Origin: an uncultured Burkholderiales bacterium | GTDB lineage: Bacteria > Pseudomonadota > Gammaproteobacteria > Burkholderiales > Thiobacillaceae | NCBI GenBank assembly: GCA_937949525.1 | Contig: CALEDT010000050.1 | Location: 1 to 41,743, forward strand | Reading direction: 5' to 3' | Length of the DNA stretch: 41,743 nucleotides | Shown here: one piece after another, positions 26,186-35,075 of the stretch | How positions within the stretch are numbered: position 1 is the first letter of the stretch | Layout: each line of letters starts with the position of its first letter | The notes under the pieces: generated by a model | The model's database searches: none | Told to the model about the DNA's origin: nothing | The model's input: only the letters and a program-made list of their open reading frames with translations | Position numbers and translations under genes: made by a program

Positions 26186-26944
26186 CTATTGCAGAATCGA
26201 CTCCGCATCCGGGTGACAACCCGCGAGAAAGACCATCATTTCGGTCCCGTCCTTCGACAGATCGAAGCGCACCATCTTCTCGTTGAACGCTTGAGCTTTG
26301 ACGGCCGGCACGCTGATCGCGTCGATACCGTGAGACAGCAGCACACCGTTCATCATGAGGCGCGAAGTGCGTTTGTTGCCATCGAAAAAGAACTGCTGCA
26401 GAGCGCCGAACAGAAAGAACGCGATCGCCCGCTCAAACGGTTCACATGCGCTCAAGGCCGCCACACCCTCAGTGAATACCGGGTTCAGTACCGGTGCGCC
26501 GGGAAGCGTCGGTAGAGGCGTGTAGCCGCCTTGCTCGCCAAGGCCGACCTTGGGTGTGTAGTTGGTCTCCCGACCTTCGCCCCGGAACACCCCCCATTCC
26601 AAAGCCTCCTTGCGGGCGACGATACCGTTCAATTCCGTGAATACCGGCTTGGACAGGCAAAACTCGCCGCGCTTCACCATCGCCAGCAGGCGCCTGGAAC
26701 TTTCCGCGAGATTCAGCACTTGCTCCTGATCGGAAAGTTTGTGCCCGCCGACCGTCACGCCGTCCAGCAGCGTCTTGACCTCCGGAAACGTGAACGGATT
26801 GCCTTCGAGAACCGAGGCATCCCAGACGAACTGCGGCAACATCTTGTGAAAACGGAAGCAGACGCGCTCCAGCGAATGAGACGGAACGGAGGCCGGCACA
26901 GACCACCTGTCCCAGCGGAAGCCAAGTGCATCAAACAGGGTCAT
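26186..26944 (-). CDS. Fic-domain protein with a degenerate catalytic motif
   Basis: Fic proteins transfer AMP or related groups to target proteins through an H-x-F-x-(D/E)-G-N-(G/K)-R-x-x-R motif. Here residues 184-195 read QFFFDGNKRTSR: the rest is intact but the catalytic histidine is replaced by glutamine 184. An N-terminal inhibitory-helix-like motif, ASVLEGN, is at 43-49. The 252-residue start at 26944 has GGAG 9 bases upstream; a start at 26959 is also possible. It is followed by about 200 bases without a recognised gene before the secreted-protein operon. Loss of the histidine suggests altered or absent adenylyl transfer. No antitoxin partner is adjacent. Confidence 0.8.
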   Translation of the reverse strand: MTLFDALGFRWDRWSVPASVPSHSLERVCFRFHKMLPQFVWDASVLEGNPFTFPEVKTLLDGVTVGGHKLSDQEQVLNLAESSRRLLAMVKRGEFCLSKPVFTELNGIVARKEALEWGVFRGEGRETNYTPKVGLGEQGGYTPLPTLPGAPVLNPVFTEGVAALSACEPFERAIAFFLFGALQQFFFDGNKRTSRLMMNGVLLSHGIDAISVPAVKAQAFNEKMVRFDLSKDGTEMMVFLAGCHPDAESILQ

Positions 26945-27113
26945 ATCGCAGCGCTCCATCGATCACGGGTTAGGCATCCGGGTTGAGCCCGGATTGTCCT
27001 TCGGGGAGACTGGCCGCCGTAGCGTGCGAGGGAACGGTCGGCACGGCGCCTTCTCCGGCGGGACGCGTCCGCATTCAGGTGGACCGTCTGTGGCAATCAC
27101 GAGCGTTGGCCGC

Positions 27114-28478
27114 CTATTGTTCCGGGCGCCGCTGTGCCTTCCCGGCCACCTTGCGCCAGAGCGTGGACGGATCGATGCCCAGGATGCGCGCCGCCTGGGC
27201 GCGGTTGCCGTCGCAACGCGCCAGCACGCGTTCGATCCAGGCCGCTTCAACCTGCGCCAGACTGGCATCCTCCGGCCACGGCGGCACGCACGGCGCGCGG
27301 CCCGAGCCGCCGGCGATCTCGGACGGCAGATCGGCCACGGTGAGCACCTTGTCCCGGGCGAGCACGATGGCACGCTGCAATACGTTCTCCAGTTCCCGCA
27401 CGTTGCCGGGCCAGTCATAGGCGCTCAGGCGCTGCATCGCCGCCGCGTCGATGCCGCCGATCGTGCGACCGATCTCGCGCGCATGGCGCGCGAGCAGAAA
27501 CTCGGCCAGCGCCGGAATGTCCTCGCGCCGCTGACGCAGGGGCGGCACGGCGATGGGGAAGACCTGGATGCGGAAGTACAGATCCTCGCGGAAACGGCCC
27601 GCGCTCACTTCGTCCTTGAGCGTCTGGTTGCTGGCGAACAGCAGGCGCACGTCCACGCTCACCGGCTTGACCCCGCCCAGACGGTACAGGCGCTTGTCCT
27701 GGATAAATTGCAGCAGGCGTGTCTGCGCCTCGGCGCTGGTGCTGTTGATCTCGTCCAGGAACAGCGTGCCGCCGGCGGCCAGTTCCAGCAGTCCCGGTTT
27801 GCGCGCCGTGGCGCCGGAGAACGCGCCCTTTTCGTAGCCGAACAGTTCCGATTCCAGCAGGGTCGCCGGCAGCGCGCCGCAGTTGAGGGAAAAGAAAGGG
27901 CCTTCGGCGCGTGCGCTGAGGGCGTGGATGTGACGGGCGAGCACACCCTTGCCGACGCCGGTCTCGCCCTCCAGGAGCACCGGCAGCGGCGTGGCGGCGA
28001 CCTGCGCCGCCAGCGCCAGGGTCTGTCGCATGGCGGCGGACCGGGCATTCAGCAGGGTCTCGCCACGGCTGCGCGCGACCTGCTCGGCAAGCTGCGCCAG
28101 ACGCAGACGCTGCGCCAGGCCTTCGCGCAGTTTGCTCAGCGTCAAGCGCACCTGCTCCAGCTCGAACGGTTTCAACAACACATCGGTAACGCCCAGCCTG
28201 AACGCCTCGACCGCGTTCATCGGCGTGGCGAAGCCGGTCATCAGCAGCACCGGTCGGTGCGCATCCAGCGCCTTGGCATGGCGCAGCAGATCCAGACCAT
28301 CCATGCCCGGCAGACGCAGGTCGGTGAGCAAGGCGTCGGGCGCATCTTCGTCCAGGCAAAGGCGCGCGGCCTGGCCATCGTGCCGGATCAGCGTGTCGAA
28401 GCCGGCATCGCCGGCCATACGCGCAACGATGTCGGCCAGCGCAACGTCATCCTCGGCAATCAGCAAGGTGGGGGTCAT
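27114..28478 (-). CDS. Sigma-54-dependent response regulator of the second X-S-R system
   Basis: The 454-residue NtrC-type protein has a receiver domain with D53 (LLTDLRLPGMD) and K103. The AAA+ domain has a Walker A motif GETGVGKG (171-178) and a loop reading GAFSGA (218-223) instead of GAFTGA. A Fis-type helix-turn-helix (NRAQAARILGIDPSTLWRKVAG) ends the protein. The threonine-to-serine change is conservative at the sigma-54 contact. The start at 28478 is fixed by ATGA overlap with the kinase gene. It is parallel to AioR in architecture and in gene order after a binding protein and a kinase. Its target may be one of the molybdoenzyme operons; no strong -24/-12 promoter was found beside it. 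Confidence 0.92.
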   Translation of the reverse strand: MTPTLLIAEDDVALADIVARMAGDAGFDTLIRHDGQAARLCLDEDAPDALLTDLRLPGMDGLDLLRHAKALDAHRPVLLMTGFATPMNAVEAFRLGVTDVLLKPFELEQVRLTLSKLREGLAQRLRLAQLAEQVARSRGETLLNARSAAMRQTLALAAQVAATPLPVLLEGETGVGKGVLARHIHALSARAEGPFFSLNCGALPATLLESELFGYEKGAFSGATARKPGLLELAAGGTLFLDEINSTSAEAQTRLLQFIQDKRLYRLGGVKPVSVDVRLLFASNQTLKDEVSAGRFREDLYFRIQVFPIAVPPLRQRREDIPALAEFLLARHAREIGRTIGGIDAAAMQRLSAYDWPGNVRELENVLQRAIVLARDKVLTVADLPSEIAGGSGRAPCVPPWPEDASLAQVEAAWIERVLARCDGNRAQAARILGIDPSTLWRKVAGKAQRRPEQ

Positions 28479-29857
28479 CGCGATTCCTCGGCGTCGGCAC
28501 ACTCGACGGCAGCCCCGGCTGGCAATTCGGCCGGCAGGCGCAGCCGAAACTCGGTATGGCCGGGCACACTGTCATGCAATTCGAGCGTGGCATGCATTTC
28601 CTGCGCCAGACGCCGACAGATGGCCAAACCGAGGCCGGTACCCTGCCCCGCCGGCTTGGTGGTGACGAAGGGGTCGAACATGCGGTCACGTAGCGTCGGA
28701 TCGACCCCGGGGCCGTCGTCGATCAGCCGCAGTTCCGGTTGCGGCGTGGCCGCCACGCGCAACGTGATGTTGCGCGCGCCCGCCTGCAACGCATTGGTGG
28801 CCAGGTTGAACAGGATCTGTTCGACGCGCGACGGGTCCGCCCAGGCACGCGCCTGGCCAAAGCTTTCCAAACCGACCCGGACGTGCTGCCGCCGCGCCAG
28901 CGGCGCCAGCAGGCGCACGAAGGCGCCGGCCAGATCGGACAACTCGACCGCCTGACTGGCCACCGCCGGCGCGCGCGCCAGCGTCAGCACGTCGCGCACG
29001 ATCTCGCTGGCGCGGCGCGCCTGCGCGATGATGACCTCGAGCGAGTGGTGCAGATCGCCGTCCGCTGCCCGGTCGCGTTCCAGTTGCGCATAGCACAGGA
29101 TATTGGCCAGCGGCGTGTTCAGTTCATGCGCCACTTCGCCGGCGAGCTGTCCCACCGTCGCCAAGCGTTGTTCGCTGCACAGACGGCGTAGCGCTTCGTT
29201 ACGCGCCTGCGCGGCTTCCTCCAGCGCATTCACGTGGGCGGAAAGATGCGCGTTCAGTTCGCGCATGGCCACCGCCAGTTCACGCACTTCCGCCGGCGCG
29301 TCCGCTGGCGGCAAGGTTGCGATCGGCAGCGGGTCACCGGCCAGCAGCGCGCGCACCGGCGTGATCATGCGGCGTATCAGCAGCCGGCGCAGTGCGTAGA
29401 ACGCGAACAGCGAGAACAGCGCCAGCACCAATGCCAGCGCGCCGCTCAGACGCAGCGCGGCGCTGCGCGTCGCGCCGGTGTCATAGCGCACGACCACCTC
29501 GCCGAGGTGCTCGCCGGCCACGACCATCGGCGCGCGCAACACCGGACCCGGCGCGCCCGGTTGGCCGGCGCGCGCCAGCTCGGCGCCATCGGCGCGATGG
29601 ATGGCGACGAATACTAGGTTGCCCTGGCGCGCCAGTTCCTGCACGCCACGTTCCAAACTGCCATAGTCGCGCAGCAACATCGCGTCGGCCGACACCGCCG
29701 CCAGTTGCCCGGCCAGGGCGCGCGACTTGTCGGCCAGCAATTGCTCCAGCATGTGGTGCATGCCCTGCCACAAGATGAAACTCAAGCTCAGCAACAGGAT
29801 CAACCAGGCGCCGCCCAGGTGCACGGTGAGCCAGAAGGCCAGCGAACGGGTTTTCAC
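28475..29857 (-). CDS. Sensor histidine kinase of the second X-S-R system
   Basis: The 460-residue membrane kinase has transmembrane helices near 15-31 and 138-155 around a short periplasmic sensor domain of about 105 residues. A HAMP-like region, a phosphoacceptor helix with H244 in GEVAHELNTPLANIL, and an ATP-binding domain (NLATNALQ; DDGPGVDP; GTGLGLAICRRLA) follow. The start is a GTG at 29857 that overlaps the binding-protein stop as GTGA; the ATGA overlap with the regulator follows at its end. Compared with AioS the periplasmic domain is shorter, so the sensed protein or ligand probably differs. Confidence 0.92.
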   Translation of the reverse strand: MKTRSLAFWLTVHLGGAWLILLLSLSFILWQGMHHMLEQLLADKSRALAGQLAAVSADAMLLRDYGSLERGVQELARQGNLVFVAIHRADGAELARAGQPGAPGPVLRAPMVVAGEHLGEVVVRYDTGATRSAALRLSGALALVLALFSLFAFYALRRLLIRRMITPVRALLAGDPLPIATLPPADAPAEVRELAVAMRELNAHLSAHVNALEEAAQARNEALRRLCSEQRLATVGQLAGEVAHELNTPLANILCYAQLERDRAADGDLHHSLEVIIAQARRASEIVRDVLTLARAPAVASQAVELSDLAGAFVRLLAPLARRQHVRVGLESFGQARAWADPSRVEQILFNLATNALQAGARNITLRVAATPQPELRLIDDGPGVDPTLRDRMFDPFVTTKPAGQGTGLGLAICRRLAQEMHATLELHDSVPGHTEFRLRLPAELPAGAAVECADAEESR

Positions 29858-30720
29858 GGCGACCTCGCCGGCAACGCGCGCAACATGGCGCGTACCGCGT
29901 GGAACTGGCCGTCGTCGATGGCGACGAAGCCGATGTTCTCGCCCAACGCCCGGAACGCGGCCAGACCGGTTTCGTCCGGATGCAGCAGCGCCAGGCGCGC
30001 CTTGCGGACCAGCGCCGGCGGCAGGCCGGGCGCGGCGGCGATGACGTGCGGCGGCAACGGCTGGGACGTGGCGATGACGCGCAGACCGCGCGCGAGATAG
30101 GGTCGGGCGATCTCCAGACGCAAACCGCCGGCGTCGAAATCACCGTGCAGTACCGATAGGGCGACGCGCTCGTGGCGCTCCACATGCGTCACGCCGCCCA
30201 ATTCGTCCAGGCGCAGCCCGGCCTGGGCGAGCATGACCTTGGGCGCCACCGAACTGCCCATGGACAGCTCCGCGCCCAGCGCCAGGGTACGCCCGCGCAG
30301 ATCCCGCAGGCCGCGGATGTCGCTGTCCGCGCGCACGACGATCACACTCTGGTAGAACGCCCGGCCGTTGTCGGTTTCGCCGGCGATGATCTCGATGGGC
30401 GCGCGCTGGCGCGCGGCGACGTAGGGCGTGGGGCCGAGGTAGGCGAACTGCGCCGCCCCTTCGGCGATCATCGCCACCTGTTCCTCGTAGGTGGCGGCGA
30501 TACGCAGCAGCATGGGGCGCTCGATGGCACCGGCGAGGTAAAGGGTCAACGGCCGAAAGCGTTCGAATACGCGCGACGGCGTATCGAACGGGTGCACCAC
30601 GAAGGTGAATACCCTCGGCAGCGTCTGCGCGCGCGCCAGCCAAGGCCAGCAGGCCAGCCACGCGAGGCAGCCACGCCGGCGGTGATCGGCGCCGACGCGG
30701 GTGGACGGGGAAGCGGACAT
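29854..30720 (-). CDS. PhnD-like periplasmic binding protein (second X-type sensor)
   Basis: This protein of about 288 residues belongs to the phosphate/phosphonate-type binding proteins that feed X-S-R sensory systems. It has an N-terminal signal (RRRGCLAWLACWPWLARA) and binding-protein motifs FAYLGPTPYVAA and GSSVAPKVMLAQAG. At the place where AioX has its arsenite-binding cysteine (WVCDYPF), this protein reads YLGPTPY, with no cysteine. It should therefore bind another oxyanion or thio-compound. The ATG at 30720 has no clear ribosome-binding site, and the open frame continues to 30837, so the start is uncertain. It is transcribed divergently from the metallopeptidase gene. Confidence 0.82.
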   Translation of the reverse strand: MSASPSTRVGADHRRRGCLAWLACWPWLARAQTLPRVFTFVVHPFDTPSRVFERFRPLTLYLAGAIERPMLLRIAATYEEQVAMIAEGAAQFAYLGPTPYVAARQRAPIEIIAGETDNGRAFYQSVIVVRADSDIRGLRDLRGRTLALGAELSMGSSVAPKVMLAQAGLRLDELGGVTHVERHERVALSVLHGDFDAGGLRLEIARPYLARGLRVIATSQPLPPHVIAAAPGLPPALVRKARLALLHPDETGLAAFRALGENIGFVAIDDGQFHAVRAMLRALPARSP

Positions 30721-30894
30721 GGGCGAAGCATGCAAGCGGCCATGCAGCTTGGCAAGCGGCGAGTGCGGCACCGACTGTAGCGACACTGCCATTGCAGAGG
30801 TCGCCGCGGCGGCCTCCGCAGCGAGGCTGTAACCCAAGCGCCAGGATTCTGTCCTATCGTTTACCCGCGTGGTTCCAACGGGATAGGTGGGTCA

Positions 30895-31989
30895 ATGCGT
30901 CTGCCGTGGATCGGCATCGTAACGTTCTGGCTGGCCGCAATGCTGGCGGCACCGGCGCGGGCGGCCTGTCCCTTGCCGACCCCGGATCTGGCGCCGCCGC
31001 CGCTGGCCCGGCAGCAGGTGGACCTGATCGCCGAACTGGCCAGACCCTGGCAGGCCGGCGGCGAGATCGCCATCGCCTGTTGGCCCGATGGCACCCCGCT
31101 CGCCGGCCGACGCCCCCACCCGCCGCGCGACGCGGCGGAGGAACGGGCGCGCCGCGCCGAGCACTGGGCGCTGGCGCGCAAGCTCAACCTGGCCAGGAAA
31201 GGCGAGGCACATCCGCGCGGCCTGCCGCTGGAGCCGGCGCAACTGGCGCTGCTCGAACGCTTCGCGCTGAGCGACGCCGGCGCGGTGTGGCTGCGCGAGG
31301 TGGCCGACGACACGCTGCGCCTGTTCAACCAGGGCTACCTGGAGATCGACCGCCACGTGTGGGCGCGCGCGGTCAGGACCGGCCGCATGCCCCGGCTGTC
31401 CGAGCTGATCACCGGCCGTCTGAGCGACAAGGGGCTGTTCGCCGGCGATGCCGCCGTGTTCCTGTTCTCCGGCTATGCCGGTAGCGGCGCCATGGCTCAT
31501 CCCGGCGCCATCGGCCTGGGCGATCAGGGCATGCGCTGCGAGTTCCCGCTGAGCGGCGAACTGGTGGACCCCATCGCCATTCTTTCGCACGAATTCGGCC
31601 ACACCCGTTACGGCGACCCGGCCAGTGCCGGCACGCTGGTGGGCGAGGCGCGCACGGTCGAGCTGTACGAAAACCCGGTGCGCGAACGCAACGGCTTCCC
31701 GCCGCGCGCGGTGTATTTCGAGCGTTTCGACCAGGGGCCGTTGGAAGCAGGCAAGGGCGGGCTGGTCGAGCGCCTGCTGCAACTCCAGCGCCAGCGCGGC
31801 ATCGCCGTCGATGCGCTGACCCGCGTCGACCGCTATCACTGCGATTGTCCCGGGCCGCTGCCCATCGTCCTGGACTGCATCGTGCGCGAACAGCCGCCGG
31901 CGGAGGGCGAAACGGCCCCGGCCTACACGCACGATTGCAAGGTCCACTGGAAGCCGGACATGGCACTGCCGGGCTTCACGCCGCCGTAA
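30895..31989 (+). CDS. Secreted putative zinc metallopeptidase (M91-like)
   Basis: The 364-residue protein has a Sec signal (IGIVTFWLAAMLAAPARA) and an H232-E-F-G-H236 zinc motif in ILSHEFGHTRYG. Downstream are EARTVELYENPVRERNGFPPR (251-271), which give a candidate third metal ligand and resemble the E-N-x-x-R-x-x-x-G-x-P-x-R pattern near the active site of NleD-type M91 peptidases. Four cysteines near the C-terminus (CDC, C, C) may form disulfides. AGGTGGG precedes the ATG at 30895. It is divergent from the second X-type gene and convergent with the cusS-like gene. The metalloprotease call is likely; the substrate and M91 membership are inference. Confidence 0.65.
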   Translation: MRLPWIGIVTFWLAAMLAAPARAACPLPTPDLAPPPLARQQVDLIAELARPWQAGGEIAIACWPDGTPLAGRRPHPPRDAAEERARRAEHWALARKLNLARKGEAHPRGLPLEPAQLALLERFALSDAGAVWLREVADDTLRLFNQGYLEIDRHVWARAVRTGRMPRLSELITGRLSDKGLFAGDAAVFLFSGYAGSGAMAHPGAIGLGDQGMRCEFPLSGELVDPIAILSHEFGHTRYGDPASAGTLVGEARTVELYENPVRERNGFPPRAVYFERFDQGPLEAGKGGLVERLLQLQRQRGIAVDALTRVDRYHCDCPGPLPIVLDCIVREQPPAEGETAPAYTHDCKVHWKPDMALPGFTPP

Positions 31990-32010
31990 AGCCGATGTTC
32001 TCGCGCCGCA

Positions 32011-33378
32011 TCAGGGCAAGGTCAGCGTGAATACCGCCTGCCCGCGCTCGTTGCGCGCGACCAGGTCGCCGCCGTGCATGCGCGCGATGGAACGCGCGAT
32101 CGCCAGGCCGAGACCCGCGCCCTCGCCGCTGATGCGGCGCGCCGGGTCGCCGGTATGGAAGCGTTCGAACAGCCGTGGCAACAGCTCGGCGGCAATCTCC
32201 CCCGGATTGGCGACCTCCACCCGCGTCGTTCCGGCAGCGCGGCTCAGCGCCACCACCACGGTGCCATCGGCCGGACAGTGGCGCAGCGCATTGGACAACA
32301 GGTTGGACAGCGCGCGCCGGACCATGCCCCGGTCGGCCATGGCGTCGGCGCTGCCCTGCCGCACCAGATGGACGCCACGGTCGGCAGCGAGCGCATCGTA
32401 GAACTCGAACAGCTTGTCCACCTCGGCAGCCAGCGCCACGGGTTCCCGACGTGGTTCCAGCAGGCGGTTGTCCGCCTGCGCCAGGAACAGCATGTCGCCG
32501 GTCATGCGCGCCAGGCGTTCGTACTCCTCCAGATTGGACCCGAGCAGCTCGCGATATTCCTCCAGCGTGCGCGCCCGCGTCAGCGCCACCTGCGTCTGCG
32601 TCATCAGGTTGGAGAGCGGCGTGCGCAGCTCGTGCGCCAGGTCGGCCGAGAACTCCGACAACCGCCGGAACGAGTCCTCCAGACGCGCCAGCATGGTGTT
32701 GAACGCCGCCGCCAGCGCACGGATCTCGGCCGGCAACGGCGCTTCCGGCAGGCGCTGGTGCAGATGACTGGCGGACAGATTCTCGGCCAACGCAGTGATG
32801 CGTCGGAGCGGTTGCAGGCCGGCGCGCGTGGCCGCCCAGCCGAGCGCGGCGGTGAACAACATGGCCAGCGCCACCGACCACGCCAGCGCGTGGCGGAACT
32901 CGGCCATGAAGCGTTCGTGGTGCGTGATGTCCAGCGCCAGCACCACGCGGTGCGGCGCCAGGCCCGGCACCCCGCTGGCCGCATCGGCGGCCAGCCCGCG
33001 CCAATGACGGTCGCCTTCGTGCCAATGCCAGACGCGTGCAGCGCCGCCGGGCGACGCGGTCAGCAGCGCACGCGGCACCCGGCCGCCGTCGCTGGCGAAG
33101 TGCGTCGCGCCGTCCGGGGCGATCAACGCCACGGCCAGGTGATGATGTCCCACCAGCGCATCGTCGAGCTGGCGCGGCAGTGCGGCGAGCGCTTCGCGTT
33201 GCTGCGCCCGCGCGAGCAGATTGCGCACCAGCGCCAGTTTGCCGTCGAGTTCGTGCCGGTCCATCTCGACGAAATGGGCGTCCACGGCGCGCGCCACCAC
33301 CCAGCCCAGCAGCAGCAGCACCAGGGCCGCACCGATGGCGAACAGCAGACTGATGCGTGCGGTCAGCGACGGATTCAC
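32011..33378 (-). CDS. cusS: CusS-like heavy-metal sensor histidine kinase
   Basis: The 455-residue kinase follows the CusS/CopS layout: a transmembrane helix near 11-31, a periplasmic domain to about residue 165 rich in histidines ([16 protein letters not shown]), and a second helix near 168-185. A HAMP domain, H249 in [14 protein letters not shown], and an ATPase domain with NLLSNALRH and [13 protein letters not shown] complete it. The many periplasmic histidines fit copper or silver sensing. The GTG start at 33378 overlaps the regulator stop as GTGA. It likely reports periplasmic copper to the regulator that controls the divergent copper operon. The exact metal is inferred from the neighbours. 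Confidence 0.9.
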   Translation of the reverse strand: MNPSLTARISLLFAIGAALVLLLLGWVVARAVDAHFVEMDRHELDGKLALVRNLLARAQQREALAALPRQLDDALVGHHHLAVALIAPDGATHFASDGGRVPRALLTASPGGAARVWHWHEGDRHWRGLAADAASGVPGLAPHRVVLALDITHHERFMAEFRHALAWSVALAMLFTAALGWAATRAGLQPLRRITALAENLSASHLHQRLPEAPLPAEIRALAAAFNTMLARLEDSFRRLSEFSADLAHELRTPLSNLMTQTQVALTRARTLEEYRELLGSNLEEYERLARMTGDMLFLAQADNRLLEPRREPVALAAEVDKLFEFYDALAADRGVHLVRQGSADAMADRGMVRRALSNLLSNALRHCPADGTVVVALSRAAGTTRVEVANPGEIAAELLPRLFERFHTGDPARRISGEGAGLGLAIARSIARMHGGDLVARNERGQAVFTLTLP

Positions 33379-34052
33379 GCCGGCACCTCCAGCACGTAGC
33401 CCATGCCGCGCACGGTACGGATCAGCCTGGGCTGGAAATCGTCGTCGACCTTGGCGCGCAGGCGACGCACTGCGACATCGATGACGTTGGTATCGGAATC
33501 GAAGTTCATGTCCCACACCAGCGAGGCGATCAGGCCGCGCGGCAGCACCTCGCCCTGACGACGCAGGAACAGTTCCAGCAGCGCGAACTCCTTGGCAGTC
33601 AGGTCGATTGCGCGGCCGGCACGGCGCGCGCGCCGGCGCAGCAAATCCAGTTCCAGGTCGGCCGCGGTCAGCAAGGTCGGTTCGACCGTCGTCCGTCCGC
33701 GGCGCAACAGCGTGCGCGCGCGCGCCAAAAGCTCGGCGAACGCGAACGGCTTGACCAGATAATCGTCGGCGCCCAGCTCCAGCCCCTTGACCCGGTCGTC
33801 GATCTGATCGCGCGCGGTGAGGAACAGCACCGGCACGTCGACGCCGCCGGCGCGCAGCTCGCGCAGCACCCCCCAGCCATCCAGGCCAGGCAGCATGACG
33901 TCAAGAATGACCAGGTCGTAACCGCCGCCGCGCGCCAATTGCAGGCCATCCCAGCCGTCGCGCGCCAGGTCGGCGACCAGACCCGCCTCGGTGAGTCCCT
34001 GCCGGAGATATTCCCCGGTTTTGGGCTCGTCCTCGACGATGAGGATTTTCAT
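33375..34052 (-). CDS. cusR: CusR-like OmpR-family response regulator
   Basis: The 225-residue protein has a receiver domain ([18 protein letters not shown]; phosphoacceptor D51 in [11 protein letters not shown]101 in KPF) and a C-terminal winged-helix domain ending [12 protein letters not shown]. The receiver start and the [21 protein letters not shown] region match CusR/CopR/CzcR-type regulators of metal efflux. It is divergent from the CusF-like gene across 526 bases, in which a CusR-type box precedes that gene. An inverted repeat at 34133-34149, about 80 bases upstream of its start, may serve its own expression. Confidence 0.9.
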   Translation of the reverse strand: MKILIVEDEPKTGEYLRQGLTEAGLVADLARDGWDGLQLARGGGYDLVILDVMLPGLDGWGVLRELRAGGVDVPVLFLTARDQIDDRVKGLELGADDYLVKPFAFAELLARARTLLRRGRTTVEPTLLTAADLELDLLRRRARRAGRAIDLTAKEFALLELFLRRQGEVLPRGLIASLVWDMNFDSDTNVIDVAVRRLRAKVDDDFQPRLIRTVRGMGYVLEVPA

Positions 34053-34132
34053 GCGCGTGCTCCAGTGGCCAGACTCATGCCCGCTCGACGCTCGGGAAGC
34101 GCCGATCCTTTCGAATTCCGTCGTTCCCGCGA

Positions 34133-34149
34133 TTGAACTCACAGTTCAA
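34133..34149. promoter_or_regulatory. Operator-like dyad upstream of the cusR-like gene
   Basis: TTGAACT-CAC-AGTTCAA is a perfect 7-3-7 dyad, 81-97 bases upstream of the cusR-like start. It overlaps the outer end of the left arm of a longer inverted repeat (34144-34166). It could be a regulator site or part of that repeat element; it does not resemble the CusR box. Confidence 0.35.
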
Positions 34150-34439
34150 CCTAGAAACCGCAGTTGGACGTGCCCGATGGTGCGTTTGATCGGGTGACTG
34201 CCGCGAAGCAACGACGCCGCAGGCCGGGGCCTGCAAGGCGGCGCGAAAACGAGCCCGGTACATTGCCGTTCATCCGAGCGAGTTTCGGCGCAGACACAAA
34301 GGCAGGCGCACGAGCAGCCGTGCCAGCGGGCGCGTAGCGATCTCACCCACAAGGCGAACAGGTTCGAAGGCAGAAAATCCAGCATGCATGCGGCAATGAC
34401 CAAGGTAGGAAGCGGTCAACTGCGGTTTCCAGGTTCAAC
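34144..34439. repeat. 296-bp segment bounded by 23-bp imperfect inverted repeats (MITE-like)
   Basis: The sequences 34144-34166 and 34417-34439 are inverted copies over 23 bp with two mismatches (shared core GAAACCGCAGTTG). They enclose 250 bases with no convincing gene, inside the 526-base gap between the cusR-like and CusF-like genes. This resembles a miniature inverted-repeat element. A target-site duplication was not recognised, and no transposase with such ends is in the window. The rest of the gap shows only the CusR-type box. Confidence 0.45.
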
Positions 34440-34496
34440 GCAGCGATCGAGGCTGCGCGCGCAAAGATATTGCGAGGATGCGGTGATCCAGTCGAG

Positions 34497-34513
34497 ATTA
34501 CAAATTTGTCATG
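34497..34513. promoter_or_regulatory. CusR-type box upstream of the copper operon
   Basis: ATTACAAATTTGTCATG matches the core of the Escherichia coli CusR box (TGACAA-N2-TTGTCA) with one base different in the left half. It lies 66 bases before the CusF-like start, a usual activator position. It supports copper-responsive control of the operon by the divergent CusRS-like pair. Confidence 0.7.
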
Positions 34514-34578
34514 TCCATGTCAGCTTGCGGTAGCCCGCTTGCCGGCAACATGGCCCGTGTTACCCGAAGGAGCCGACC

Positions 34579-35070
34579 ATGCGCCGATTCCCCTGCGTCG
34601 TCCTACTCGTTGTCGTTCTGCTGCTTCCCGCCGGCGCTTCGGCGCGGGCGGTTACCGACGCGGATCTCAGCGCAGCCACGGTGCGCAAGGTGGACGTCAC
34701 CGGCGGCCGCATCACGCTGCAGCACGGCTATCTCGCCAACCTGGACATGCCGCCGATGACCATGGTGTTCCGCGTCGCCGATCCGGCCTGGCTGTCTCGT
34801 TTGCAGCCGGGTGATGCGATCCGCTTCGCCGCCGAGCGCATCGACGGCGCCTTCACCGTGGTGCGCCTGGAATTCGCCGCGCCGGCGGCCAGGCCGACGA
34901 CCGTCGACAAGACCTCGTCGGCGCGCGTCGATAGCCTCGCAGGTTATCGACGTTTCCGTGCCGACGAGCCGCTGGTCGACTGGCGCCAGGCCAACGACGA
35001 GGTCGGTCGCCTCGGCGGCCACGCCGGCCACCTGCCCGCCGACAGCGGTCACAGCGGCCACCACCACTGA
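34579..35070 (+). CDS. CusF-like periplasmic copper-binding protein with histidine-rich tail
   Basis: The 163-residue protein has a Sec signal (VVLLVVVLLLPAGASA) and a CusF-type beta-barrel (ATVRKVDVTGGRITLQHGYLANLDMPPMTMVFRV, within residues 33-66 in this order). The metal ligands of CusF (H36, M47, M49) correspond to H49, M60 and M62 with identical spacing. The cation-pi tryptophan (W44) is replaced by methionine 57. The C-terminal tail (GHAGHLPADSGHSGHHH) adds another potential copper site. GAAGGAG precedes the ATG at 34579. It is first in an operon with a TolC-like protein, a multicopper oxidase and a cupredoxin. It probably captures copper(I) or silver in the periplasm. Confidence 0.87.
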   Translation: MRRFPCVVLLVVVLLLPAGASARAVTDADLSAATVRKVDVTGGRITLQHGYLANLDMPPMTMVFRVADPAWLSRLQPGDAIRFAAERIDGAFTVVRLEFAAPAARPTTVDKTSSARVDSLAGYRRFRADEPLVDWRQANDEVGRLGGHAGHLPADSGHSGHHH

Positions 35071-35075
35071 ACCCC

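Noticed and set aside
30728-30741. A -24/-12-like element upstream of the second X-type gene (minus strand, TGGCC...GC)
   Set aside because: It has GG-N10-GC spacing but would place initiation at or inside the proposed start codon, and only the dinucleotides match well. Likely chance in GC-rich DNA.
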